From Candidatus Acidiferrales bacterium (lineage in GTDB: Bacteria > Acidobacteriota > Terriglobia > Acidiferrales > UBA7541), in the NCBI GenBank assembly GCA_030037525.1, contig JASHRC010000013.1, positions 1-63,125 on the forward strand: 63,125 nt of DNA. Reading direction: 5' to 3'. The notes under the pieces are model-generated. The model had not been told where the DNA came from. It did not search any database and saw nothing but the letters and a program-made list of their open reading frames with translations. A program made the position numbers and the translations under genes. Positions 39,215 through 48,240 of this stretch are shown here, piece by piece (the first letter of the stretch is position 1; the number at the start of each line of letters is the position of its first letter).

Positions 39215-40096
39215 CTACAGCTTCAATCCGCGCAGATATTTCCTGAAATTCTCTCCGAGCTTGGGATCTTTCAGCCCAAGCTGAACGGTTGCTTCCAAAA
39301 ACCCCAGCTTGTCTCCCGCATCATAGATTTTCCCATCGTAGACGCAGGCCAGCAGTTTCCCCTTCTTGGCAAGGCGGCACAAACCATCGGTCAACTGGAT
39401 CTCGCCGATGGCTCCTGGTCGTGCCGTGCGCAGGTCATCGAAAATTTCCGGCGGCAACAGGTAGCGGCCCGTGACGGCCCAATTCGAAGGCGCCTTTTCG
39501 GCGCTCGGCTTTTCGACCAGATTCCTCACGCGCAACACCTTGTCGCCCCAGCGCGACTTCTTCTCCACTTCCGCGTCGATGATTCCGTACAGATGCACCC
39601 GCTCGCGCGGCACGTGTTCCACGTGAATGACCCCCAGGCCGGTTGCTTCATAAATCTCGGCAAGCTCGCGCGTAGCAGGCACGCGGCTTTCGGCGATTAC
39701 ATCGGGGAGCAGCACGGCGAACGGCTCCTCTCCAACCAGATCGGCCGCGCACAAAACCGCATGGCCCAATCCCAGTGCTTCGCTCTGGCGTGTGTAGCTG
39801 AAGCGCAGACCGTTACTGATCTCCCGAACCAGCCGAGCCTGCTCGCTCTTTCCCTTTTGCTCAAGAAAGCTTTCCAGCTCGGGTGCCAGGTCGAAATGGT
39901 CCTCAATTGCGCTCTTGTGCCGCCCGGTGACAAAGATGACGTGCTCGATCCCGGATGCGGCACACTCTTCGACTGCATACTGGATCAGGGGCTTGTCAAC
40001 GACCGTGAGCATTTCCTTCGGAATCGCTTTCGTTGCAGGGAGGAACCGCGTGCCGAGTCCAGCGACGGGCAGCACGGCTTTGCGCACTTTTTTCAT
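39215..40096 (-). CDS. galU: UTP-glucose-1-phosphate uridylyltransferase
   Basis: Makes UDP-glucose from UTP and glucose-1-phosphate for envelope polysaccharides. 293 residues from the ATG at 40096 (KKVRKAVLPVAGLGTRFLP). The nucleotide-binding loop GLGTRFLPATKAIPKEM, the FVTGRHKSAIEDHFD block and the ELQLTDGL-like C-terminal block (IGEIQLTDGLCRLAKKG) identify GalU. Divergent from tsaD, with 117 bases between starts. The frame is open further upstream, but family length and the conserved N-terminus fix the start. Confidence 0.95.
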   Translation of the reverse strand: MKKVRKAVLPVAGLGTRFLPATKAIPKEMLTVVDKPLIQYAVEECAASGIEHVIFVTGRHKSAIEDHFDLAPELESFLEQKGKSEQARLVREISNGLRFSYTRQSEALGLGHAVLCAADLVGEEPFAVLLPDVIAESRVPATRELAEIYEATGLGVIHVEHVPRERVHLYGIIDAEVEKKSRWGDKVLRVRNLVEKPSAEKAPSNWAVTGRYLLPPEIFDDLRTARPGAIGEIQLTDGLCRLAKKGKLLACVYDGKIYDAGDKLGFLEATVQLGLKDPKLGENFRKYLRGLKL

Positions 40097-40213
40097 TTTG
40101 TTTTGGGGGCGCCTCTCTGGCTCAGGGAATGATCGCCGTCCGACGGGCCGTCGCGCCCAGACCCTCATGCTAACATAGCCTTTCAAAGCGACCGGCAGCG
40201 GTGAGCAGTGTCG

Positions 40214-41332
40214 ATGCACAGAAAAAACCTGATTTTGGGCATTGAGTCCTCCTGCGATGAGACAGCCGCAGCCGTCGTGGCCGGCGGACACGAGATTCTC
40301 TCGAATATCGTCGCGTCGCAATCGGAGATTCACCGCAAGTATGGCGGGGTGGTGCCGGAACTTGCCTCGCGTGAGCACCTGCGCCAAATCGTGCCGGTCG
40401 TGCGCGAAGCGATCGAGCAGGCGCAGATTACTCTGGGCGATGTCGATGCCGTGGCCGTAACTCAGGGACCGGGGCTTGTCGGCGCGCTGCTGATCGGCGT
40501 GACCTATGGCAAAGTGCTCGCCACGTCGTTGGGAAAGCCGCTCATCGCCGTCAACCATCTCGAAGGACATGTTCACGCGGTGCTGCTCGAAGCGCGCGCG
40601 TCAGGTCGCGAGCCGCAACTCCCCGCCGTCTGCCTGATCGTTTCCGGCGGACACACGATTCTCTGTGGCGTCAGAGCTGAACCCGCCAGCGGTGGGATGC
40701 ATTTTTCCTACAGCAAAATTGGCGCTACGCGCGATGACGCGGCGGGCGAAGCGTACGACAAGGTCGCGCGCATGCTGGCGCTCGGCTATCCCGGCGGGCC
40801 GATTATTGACCGCCTTGCCCCGTACGGGAATCCCCAGGCCGTGCGCTTCTCCGACCCGAAAATGACGGGTAACCCTTACGACTTCAGCTTCAGTGGCATC
40901 AAAACCGCCGTGCTCCATCACATCCGCCGCAATCGCGAGCTCGAAACGGAAATCGAAGCGCGCCGCCAGGCTCTCGCGCGCGGTGAACGGGGCGCCGATC
41001 GCCTGCGCGCGCTTTCCAGCGCCGCTACGCTCGATCTGGCCGCCAGCTTCCAGCGCTCGGTGGTCAGTACTTTGCTCTCGCGGACGTTTGCAGCACTGGC
41101 ACCCTACCCTGCGCGCGCGATTTTCGTTTCTGGCGGTGTCGCTGCCAATAGCGAACTGCGCGGCGCCTTCCAGACCGAAGCGACCCGCCGGGGCATCGAG
41201 GTGTTTTTCCCGAGCCGCGCGCTCTCGACCGACAACGCCGCCATGATCGCCGCCGCCGGTTACGCCCACCTCCTAGCCGGCGATCGCGCTGATTCGACAC
41301 TCAACGCCGAAGCCAACCTCCCTCTGGCATAA
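40214..41332 (+). CDS. tsaD: tRNA N6-adenosine threonylcarbamoyltransferase
   Basis: Transfers threonylcarbamoyl to A37 of ANN-decoding tRNAs with TsaB/TsaE. 372 residues from the ATG at 40214; a GTG two codons earlier is possible. ASKHA fold: ILGIESSCDETAAAVV, the metal ligands in NHLEGHVHAV, LIVSGGHTILCG, and the C-terminal FVSGGVAANSELR and STDNAAMIAAAGY. The partner genes tsaB and tsaE are not visible in the window. Divergent from galU. Confidence 0.96.
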   Translation: MHRKNLILGIESSCDETAAAVVAGGHEILSNIVASQSEIHRKYGGVVPELASREHLRQIVPVVREAIEQAQITLGDVDAVAVTQGPGLVGALLIGVTYGKVLATSLGKPLIAVNHLEGHVHAVLLEARASGREPQLPAVCLIVSGGHTILCGVRAEPASGGMHFSYSKIGATRDDAAGEAYDKVARMLALGYPGGPIIDRLAPYGNPQAVRFSDPKMTGNPYDFSFSGIKTAVLHHIRRNRELETEIEARRQALARGERGADRLRALSSAATLDLAASFQRSVVSTLLSRTFAALAPYPARAIFVSGGVAANSELRGAFQTEATRRGIEVFFPSRALSTDNAAMIAAAGYAHLLAGDRADSTLNAEANLPLA

Positions 41333-41554
41333 CTACACGCAGAGGCTCCCCGGCCTGGTGCTGAATCAGGAACCGGGTGCCGAAGCCTGGATTTATTCCC
41401 CAAGTCGCCTCGGTCACTGGAGAATATTTCGCCCTGCCAGTCGGCGAATTTCATGCGCTCTCGCACAACCGGAAAAATCGCCTCGGAAATCTGGCAGTCA
41501 CTGATTCGCTTGCTTGGCAGATTTCCTTTAGTCCACACTGGTCCCTAGGAGGTA

Positions 41555-43171
41555 ATGGTGCGAATCGGGTCGCATCGCGCGCCGGGGCTTGTGCTCCTGG
41601 CCTTGTTCACATGCGGCTGCCCTGCCTCGGCCCAGGAGCCAGCCGGCAACGCGTCTGCCATCGTTCCGAGCAGCCTGCCCTCCCTCGCCGACGCCCAGCA
41701 GAAGTACCGTCAAGGCAAGCTCGATTGGGCCGCGCAAGAGTACGCGATGCTCGTGACGGGCGCAGACGCGATGGCAGCCTATGTGGGACTGGCGCGCGTT
41801 GAGCTGAAAGAAAATCGGCCGGCGGACGCGTACGCGGCGGTTAGCAAAGCGATTGCGCTCGCACCCCGCGCGCCCGATGTTCAAGTAGCCCTGGGAGAGG
41901 TTTACTACCGGCAGGGCAAGATTCCCGAAGCGGAAAGCCAGTTCGTGAACGTCATCAACAGCGGAGCGGAGAATGCCCGCGCTTATCTCGGCTTGGCCCG
42001 AGTTTCCAATGCAGCCTCCCTCTACCGAAGAGGAAAGCTGATGATCGACAAGGCCCACCGCCTGGATCCCTCCGATCCCGACATAGACCGCTACTGGATC
42101 GACACGTTGCCTCTGGCGGATCGCATCAAGGCGATACAAGAGTATCTCGCCCAGGATTCGCCCGAGGATCAAGAAGGCCGCGCAGCGCTCGAGCGTCAGT
42201 TGGGACTCCTGCTGAGCATGCCTCCCAGCTCGGCGCATGCATGCCGAATGACCTCCCCGGTGAGCTCGACGGAAATCAACCTCAGACAGCTCCTCATCGA
42301 CTCGAGTCATCTCCGAGGCTACGGACTTGAAGTGAAGATCAATGGCGTCTCCGCACGCTTGATGCTCGACACGGGTGCGGGCGGCATTCTTATCGATCGC
42401 AAGATTGCGGAAAAGGCGGGCATCCCAGAAATCGCGCAAAGGGCGGTCCGCGGAATCGGCGACCAAGGGCCGGTCGCAGGCTATGTGGGTACTGCCGCCT
42501 CGGTTCGAATCGGGGACCTTGCCTTCGCGGATTGCAACATACGAGTGGCTGAGAGGAACTCGGTCGCCGGAGAGGAAGGTCTGATCGGCGGCGATGTGTT
42601 CGCGCATTTCCTGGTAGACATCGACGCCCCCGACGGGAAATTCCGCCTGAGCGAGCTGCTCCCGAGGCCGGATGAACCCTCTGCCGAACCGACCCTGGAT
42701 TCCGGTGCGAATCCGGCGGTGAGTTTCCACGACCGCTACATCGCACCGGAAATGCGAAACTATTCCAGGGTATTTCGTTTCGGGCACATGCTGCTGATTC
42801 CCACCAAACTGAACGATTCGGCGTACAAACTCTTCCTCATCGACACCGGAAGCCTTACGAACGCCGTCTCTCCCGACGCCGCGCGAGAAGTCACAAAAGT
42901 CTCGGGGGATTCCGAGACCGAGGTCAAAGGACTGAACGGCAGCGTGAAGAATGTGTTTCGCGGAAACGACCTGACGCTGACCTTCGGAAATCTCCGCCAG
43001 AGGAATCTCGACATTATCGCCTTCGATACCAAGTCGATGAGTGACTCGGCCGGGGTGGAGGTGTCTGGGATTTTGGGCTTCACCCTGCTGCGAATGCTCG
43101 ATATGAAGATTGACTACCGAGACGGCCTGGTGGCCTTCGGGTTCGACCCCAGTCGCTGGGGCGGTTTCTAA
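41555..43171 (+). CDS. Exported TPR protein with two retropepsin-like aspartyl motifs
   Basis: 538 residues. An N-terminal signal peptide (MVRIGSHRAPGLVLLALFTC, with Cys in LFTCGC that could be a lipobox) is followed by TPR-like helices (about 45-190, AQQKYRQGKLDWAAQEYA, ALGEVYYRQGKIPEAESQF). A retropepsin-like domain has ARLMLDTGAGGILIDRK (DTGA motif) near residue 270, and a second DTG motif lies in LFLIDTGSLTNAVS near 430. Each bacterial retropepsin half normally needs a dimer, so two copies in one chain could form the active site. The start has AGGAGG nearby. It is convergent with, and overlaps by four bases, the WD40 gene. Confidence 0.85.
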   Translation: MVRIGSHRAPGLVLLALFTCGCPASAQEPAGNASAIVPSSLPSLADAQQKYRQGKLDWAAQEYAMLVTGADAMAAYVGLARVELKENRPADAYAAVSKAIALAPRAPDVQVALGEVYYRQGKIPEAESQFVNVINSGAENARAYLGLARVSNAASLYRRGKLMIDKAHRLDPSDPDIDRYWIDTLPLADRIKAIQEYLAQDSPEDQEGRAALERQLGLLLSMPPSSAHACRMTSPVSSTEINLRQLLIDSSHLRGYGLEVKINGVSARLMLDTGAGGILIDRKIAEKAGIPEIAQRAVRGIGDQGPVAGYVGTAASVRIGDLAFADCNIRVAERNSVAGEEGLIGGDVFAHFLVDIDAPDGKFRLSELLPRPDEPSAEPTLDSGANPAVSFHDRYIAPEMRNYSRVFRFGHMLLIPTKLNDSAYKLFLIDTGSLTNAVSPDAAREVTKVSGDSETEVKGLNGSVKNVFRGNDLTLTFGNLRQRNLDIIAFDTKSMSDSAGVEVSGILGFTLLRMLDMKIDYRDGLVAFGFDPSRWGGF

Positions 43172-44313
43172 ACGAGCGGCGGTTCGTAGATGTAGGCCAG
43201 GCCGTCGGCGGTCATGGCGTAGGCCTTTAAGCCATCGAGCGACCAGCACAAGTCCACCAGCCCCTCGGCAGCATACTCGTCGTCGACCGAGAGCGTCTCG
43301 AGATTCGCCAGGAACAGGCGGCCTTTGGCGGAATTTTTCAGCCAGGAACTGAAGCACAGGCATAGCGGCAAGTGCGGATGGCAAGCGACCAGCTCCGCGC
43401 CAAACGGCAGTGGTTCGCTCGCCGGCAAGTCCGAGCTGAGACGATAGGCCTGCCCGCCCGAGCAATAGATGAGATTCCGGCTATCGGAGGTCCAGGCCAA
43501 TCCGGTGATGTGGCCCTGCGCCCCAAACACGCGCAGCCGCTGCAGCGTAGGCACATCGAGCACGACGATCGAGTCGTCGGCCCACTCTCCTTCCAGTTCA
43601 ACGACGCTGGCCAGAGCGCTCTCGTCAGGGCTAAAGGCGATCGCCCCGAAGCCAGCAAACGCACCTTCATCGCCCGATTCGGAATCGAGCTGCGGCCGGC
43701 CCATCCACTCCTCGAACGAGCGCATTCCGCCCACTTCGCTGAGTGGCGGGTCCGCGAAGCGAAGGTCTGCTGCTTCCCACAGACGCACGCGCGCGTCGGC
43801 TCCACCTGCGCAGGCGAACGCAAAGTATCGGCCGGACTCGGACCACGCAAGAGAGTGCGGAAACTTCGAAAACTGTCCGAACGTGCCGAGCGAACTCTTC
43901 TGGTAAAGATCGAACGCGTGCAGGCGGTCCCCCCAGGCTTGCCAGGCTACAGTCAAATGGCGGCCGCTGGATGACCATGCAAACGCCGCCGGCAACCCCA
44001 CGGCTGAAGCCGGCGGTTCGCCGGGAGCACAGAGCGCCATGGTGGGCGTTCCGAGCTCGACATCGTAGAGTGCGATGCGCTCGGTTCCCGTGCGGACCAC
44101 AGGCGACGACGCGCAAAGCTGGCCCGCGGGTGAAATCGCGAGGTGCGTCGCGTGGCCGCTAAAAACCTTTTGGATCAGCCAATTGGAATCGCGCGTAAGA
44201 TCGCGAAGCCCGCGCGCAACCAATGCCGCCGAGCGCCGGGTCAACGCGTGGGACGATGCCGGGACGATCTGTTCGGTCGAGTGTGGATTGCGCGGCGGCA
44301 TCAACGAAGGCAC
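43168..44313 (-). CDS. WD40-like beta-propeller protein
   Basis: 381 residues without signal peptide. Repeats of WD40 type are visible, e.g. VFSGHATHLAISPAGQLCA, AWSSSGRHLTVAWQAWGDRL, LAWSESGRYFAFACAGGADA, AIAFSPDESALASVVELEGE and GLAWTSDSRNLIYCSGGQAY, each a four-stranded blade with a final D/N-rich turn; about six blades fit the length. It is a protein-interaction scaffold. Its start lies inside the 3' end of the J-domain gene (13-base overlap), so the two are translationally coupled. Function is open. Confidence 0.82.
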   Translation of the reverse strand: MPSLMPPRNPHSTEQIVPASSHALTRRSAALVARGLRDLTRDSNWLIQKVFSGHATHLAISPAGQLCASSPVVRTGTERIALYDVELGTPTMALCAPGEPPASAVGLPAAFAWSSSGRHLTVAWQAWGDRLHAFDLYQKSSLGTFGQFSKFPHSLAWSESGRYFAFACAGGADARVRLWEAADLRFADPPLSEVGGMRSFEEWMGRPQLDSESGDEGAFAGFGAIAFSPDESALASVVELEGEWADDSIVVLDVPTLQRLRVFGAQGHITGLAWTSDSRNLIYCSGGQAYRLSSDLPASEPLPFGAELVACHPHLPLCLCFSSWLKNSAKGRLFLANLETLSVDDEYAAEGLVDLCWSLDGLKAYAMTADGLAYIYEPPLV

Positions 44314-45074
44314 GTCTGGTTTTCCAGCCGGCGCTTCGCCGCGGCGATCTGCTCGTCCACCTTGGCGATCATCTGCTGGAGAATGTCATGGCCGCTCTTT
44401 TCGGCTTCCTCGACGCGCAGCTTGAGTTGATGAAGTTCCGAGCGCAACAGCTCCTGCATCTCGGCTTCGATTTCCCCAAGCCTGCTGCGCGCCTGGCTGA
44501 CACGCCGGATCACACGAATGAGTTCGGCGCCGGGCCCTTCCCCGGCGACGGCCTCGGGACTGTGCTCGTACTCGGTCAGAATCTTCAGCAGGCGCTGCTG
44601 GTCGCCGCGCTCGTAGGCGCCATTGGCTTCGGCCATCAAATTCTGGCGCCTCACGCGGTCGCTGCGGTCCGAGGTGAGGTCGGGATGAATGCGCTTGGCG
44701 ACATCGCGGAACAGACGTTTCATCTCCGGCGTGGCCGTAAAGGCGCGAGGCGGGTGCGGAGACCGCTCGCCCGCAGCAGATTTTGTTTCCTCAGCCCGGG
44801 CGCGGGCCTCGCGGGCAGCGCGCTGGGCGCGTTCGTTGCCGGGTTGTTCGACCGCCAAACGCTCAGCGAGGCGGGCGCGCCATTCGTCCAATTCGGCGTA
44901 GCGCGAGCCGAGGAAATGCAGGTACTGGCGCTCGAACCCAGCTAGTTCGGCCCGCAGATTCGCAAACCGCAACTCGCGATCAGCCAGTTCGACCTCGAGG
45001 GCGGCTTGTTCTTCGAGCTTACGGGCAAGCTCTTGGTCCTCAGGCTTGGGAGGAACACTTGTAGCTCTGCTCAT
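44301..45074 (-). CDS. J-domain-like coiled-coil protein
   Basis: 257 residues from the ATG at 45074; a longer frame starts at 45182. The N-terminal half is a charged coiled coil (ELARKLEEQAALEVELADRE, ARLAERLAVEQPG). A J-domain-like segment follows with FRDVAKRIHPDLTSDRSD, which contains the HPD tripeptide needed to stimulate DnaK ATPase, and helix QNLMAEANGAYERGDQQRLL. A second coiled coil ends the protein. It is probably a co-chaperone or scaffold working with the WD40 protein whose start it overlaps. Confidence 0.8.
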   Translation of the reverse strand: MSRATSVPPKPEDQELARKLEEQAALEVELADRELRFANLRAELAGFERQYLHFLGSRYAELDEWRARLAERLAVEQPGNERAQRAAREARARAEETKSAAGERSPHPPRAFTATPEMKRLFRDVAKRIHPDLTSDRSDRVRRQNLMAEANGAYERGDQQRLLKILTEYEHSPEAVAGEGPGAELIRVIRRVSQARSRLGEIEAEMQELLRSELHQLKLRVEEAEKSGHDILQQMIAKVDEQIAAAKRRLENQTCLR

Positions 45075-45359
45075 TGACGGGCCAGCCGACCGATTGGCGA
45101 CCGCCGGCGGATTCCCCGCTTGGGCGCCATGGTGGTCGCCTCTGGGAGCTCGTCGGTTTGCCAAACCAAGCGACCGAACCAAATCCCAACGGACTGCATC
45201 CAGGGCTCGTTGTTAAATTCTACGACGCGGGCAAGAGCGCTCGGTCGCTGTTGGCGATTCGGTTTCCAGAACCGAATACAGCTGTGGCCGGGGGTCGTTT
45301 TCCTTCGAACCGGAGCACCGACAGAGCTAGAATCGGACTGGATTGCCAAAGGAGGCTAG

Positions 45360-45869
45360 GTGCCGGAAACCCCCGAGCAGTACCGCCAACGAATGTTCGC
45401 CCTGATCGATGGGAAGAATCCGCTGAAGCTGCTGGCTGCGGCGCCCGCGCGGCTCGCCAAGCTCTTGAAGGACGTGTCGGCCGCCCAGGCACGCAAGCGC
45501 CCCGCGCCGGAAAAGTGGTCGGTCGGGGAAATTGTCACGCATCTTGCGGACACTGAGGTGGCGGTCGGATATCGAATTCGCGCCATCGCCGGCCAGCCGG
45601 GGACACCAATCATCGGCTTTGACCAGGACGCATGGGTGACCGCCCTGCATTACGACCAGCGCGAGATGAAGAAATCCTTGGCACAATATCGAGCCGTTCG
45701 CGAGGCCAATGTCGCGGTGCTCAAGCGATTGACGCCCGAACAATGGAAGAGCTATGGCAACCACAGCGAACGCGGACAGGAAACTCTGGAGACCGTAGTC
45801 AAGATGCTCGCCGGACACGATCTCAATCACTCGAAGCAGATCGAGCGGATTTTATCGGCGAAGAAATAG
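45360..45869 (+). CDS. DinB-like (DinB_2) protein
   Basis: 169 residues, four-helix-bundle DinB/YfiT family: WSVGEIVTHLADTEVAVGYR near residue 55 provides the first metal-ligand His and LAGHDLNHSKQIERIL near the C-terminus supplies the others (HDxNHxxQ). Start is GTG with AAAGGAGG upstream. Members bind a divalent metal and often act as thiol-dependent transferases or in stress responses; the exact substrate is not readable. It is divergent from the J-domain gene and convergent with the M13 peptidase. Confidence 0.9.
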   Translation: MPETPEQYRQRMFALIDGKNPLKLLAAAPARLAKLLKDVSAAQARKRPAPEKWSVGEIVTHLADTEVAVGYRIRAIAGQPGTPIIGFDQDAWVTALHYDQREMKKSLAQYRAVREANVAVLKRLTPEQWKSYGNHSERGQETLETVVKMLAGHDLNHSKQIERILSAKK

Positions 45870-45887
45870 CGAGCGTCTGTTCGGACG

Positions 45888-48032
45888 TCACCAGATCCGG
45901 CAGCGCTCGGCTTCAGGCCGAACCATCTTCGAACCCGGCGGGCAGCCAAATGCTTTGGCGAAGGCAGGCGTATTGGCAAGCGGCCCGTTGGTGCGAAACT
46001 GATCGAGCGGGTGGGTGTTCGTTTTTGCCATCAGGCGGGCGTACTCCGGCCGGATGTTTTCTTCCCAAATCTGTCCCCAGCCGAGAAAGAAACGCTGCTC
46101 GGGGGTGAAGCCGTCGATCGAGGGCGCATTGGCCTTGCCTTCCGGCGTTTTTTCAAACGCGGCATGCGCGATGGTCAGACCGCCCAGATCGGCGATGCTT
46201 TCTCCCTCTTCCAGCTTGCCGTTGCCGCGCAAGCCCGGTTCGATTTCATATGCGCTGAACTGGTTGGCGATGCATTCGCCGCGGGCCTGGAAATTCTTGA
46301 GATCCTCAGGCGTCCACCAGTTGTGCAGGTTGCCGTTGCCGTCGAATTTCGCGCCTTGGTCATCGAAGCCGTGGGTCATCTCGTGCCCGATGACCGAGCC
46401 GATCCCGCCATAGTTAATGGCATCGTCCGCCTGGGGATTGAAAAACGGAGGCTGCAGAATCCCGGCAGGAAAAACGATCTCGTTCAAGGGAGCGGAGTAA
46501 TATGCATTCACCGTGGGGGGAGTCATGCGCCATTCCGTCTTGTCCACGGGCTTGCCGATCTTCTGGACATCTCGGGCAAATTCGAATTCCTCCCCGCCGA
46601 TCAGGTTTTCGACGTAGGGGCCGCGACCGACCTTGTAGTTAGAATAGTCGCGCCACTTCTCCGGGTAGCCGATCTGGAGGGTCATCATCGAGAGCTTTTC
46701 GACAGCCTGCTGGCGAGTAGCCGGGCTCATCCAATCGAGGGTTTCGAGATCGTCGCGCAGAGCCCCCCTGATATTGTTGACCATTTCGACTGCGCGAGAC
46801 TTGGCCTCGGGCGGAAAGTAGCGCTGAACGTAGTACTGGCCCAGCGCCTCGCCTAACTCGCCGTCGGTGGCCTCCACGCAGCGCTGCCAGCGGGGCAGCA
46901 GCTCCTTCGACCCGGTCAACTGCCGTCCATAGAAATCGAAATTCTCGTCGACAAACTTCTTGGGCAGGCTGCCTGCAACGGAATGGATCAAATGCCAGCG
47001 AAGATAGGTTTTCCAATCGGCAAGCGAAACCGCAGCGATCGATTGATCCATCTGCTTGAAAAAGTCGATTTGGCCCACGTCCAGCTTTTCGAGGCTGGGC
47101 ACGCCGACATCGGCGAAATACTCCTTCCAGGAGAGGTGAGGGGTGAGAGCGTCGAGCTGCGCGACTGACATGGGGTGATAGTTCGTCTCCGGATCGCGCA
47201 GTTCTTCACGCTTTTTCGAGGCTTTGGCGAGTGTGGTCTCAACCTCGAGCACCGTCTTGGCCTCCGCGGCGGCCTGATCTTCGCCCTCGCCCATCAGTTG
47301 AAACATATGGGTGACGTGTTGGACGTAAGCGGTGCGAAGCTGCTTGGAACGCTCGTCATCATCGAGGTAATACTGCCGGTCCGGCAAGCCCAGGCCGCCT
47401 TGTACGGCGCCGGCGATCACTTGCGTGCTGTCCTTCAAATCCTGTTCGGAGCCAAACTCGAAGACTGCGTTGACGCCCGCTTGCTGCAGGTGCGCGATTT
47501 CATCTTCGAGGCCGGCAGTCGTCTGGATCTCCTCAATTGGTCGCAACAGAGGTTCAAGGGGCTTGAGGCCGGCCGACTCAACCTGGGCTTCATCCATACA
47601 GCTCGCATAAAAGTCGCCGATCTTCTGCCAGTTCGATCCGGGCTGGGCGGACTTGTCTCGGGCGGCCTCTTCGAGAATCTCGCGAAGCGCCTGCTGGTTG
47701 TGATCGTGGAGCTTGTTGAACGAAGCCCAGGAGGGCCAATAGGCGGGAATCGGATTGTTCTTCATCCAGCCGCCAGCGACAAACTGATAGAAGTTGTCGC
47801 AGGGCGAAACCGACCGGTCGAGATTCGCTAGATGGAAGCCGTGAGCCGCGCTCTCCTGATCGGCTCGAGGCGAGCCTCCGCCGTCCCGCGTTTGAGCGAA
47901 TACGGCGCAGCCACCGGCCGATCCCAGCCAGAAAGCATCTCGGAGGCGCACATCGGATGATTGGGACCACAGCGTCAGCGGATAGACGAGGCTCACGGCA
48001 AAAACGAGCGAAACAGCCAAGCGTCGTATCAT
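45888..48032 (-). CDS. M13-family zinc endopeptidase
   Basis: 714 residues from the ATG at 48032 (GAGGA upstream), with a signal peptide (IRRLAVSLVFAVSLVYPLTL). It is a neprilysin/PepO-like peptidase: the N-terminal M13_N domain (FYQFVAGGWMKNNPIPAYWP), NAYYSAPLNEIVFPAGILQP, the zinc motif HEMTHGFDDQGAKFDGNG, and the third ligand in ESIADLGGL. It probably degrades small peptides in the periplasm. It ends convergently next to the DinB gene (18 bases apart). Confidence 0.95.
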   Translation of the reverse strand: MIRRLAVSLVFAVSLVYPLTLWSQSSDVRLRDAFWLGSAGGCAVFAQTRDGGGSPRADQESAAHGFHLANLDRSVSPCDNFYQFVAGGWMKNNPIPAYWPSWASFNKLHDHNQQALREILEEAARDKSAQPGSNWQKIGDFYASCMDEAQVESAGLKPLEPLLRPIEEIQTTAGLEDEIAHLQQAGVNAVFEFGSEQDLKDSTQVIAGAVQGGLGLPDRQYYLDDDERSKQLRTAYVQHVTHMFQLMGEGEDQAAAEAKTVLEVETTLAKASKKREELRDPETNYHPMSVAQLDALTPHLSWKEYFADVGVPSLEKLDVGQIDFFKQMDQSIAAVSLADWKTYLRWHLIHSVAGSLPKKFVDENFDFYGRQLTGSKELLPRWQRCVEATDGELGEALGQYYVQRYFPPEAKSRAVEMVNNIRGALRDDLETLDWMSPATRQQAVEKLSMMTLQIGYPEKWRDYSNYKVGRGPYVENLIGGEEFEFARDVQKIGKPVDKTEWRMTPPTVNAYYSAPLNEIVFPAGILQPPFFNPQADDAINYGGIGSVIGHEMTHGFDDQGAKFDGNGNLHNWWTPEDLKNFQARGECIANQFSAYEIEPGLRGNGKLEEGESIADLGGLTIAHAAFEKTPEGKANAPSIDGFTPEQRFFLGWGQIWEENIRPEYARLMAKTNTHPLDQFRTNGPLANTPAFAKAFGCPPGSKMVRPEAERCRIW

Positions 48033-48240
48033 TGCAGGGTTCCTCGCGCAAGTAGGGCGCATCGAGGGATGGATGGCCTGACAGAGCTTCCCCGGCATCG
48101 GCAGTCCGCCACTCTTCGCATCGCTATTCTCCTTAGGGATCCAAGCACTGTCAATCAACCCACCATATCGCTACCGAGACTGTGAGCCGCGTCAACGGGA
48201 TCACCTGCGGTAGACTAGTGCCGCCCCAACGGGAGTCTCT

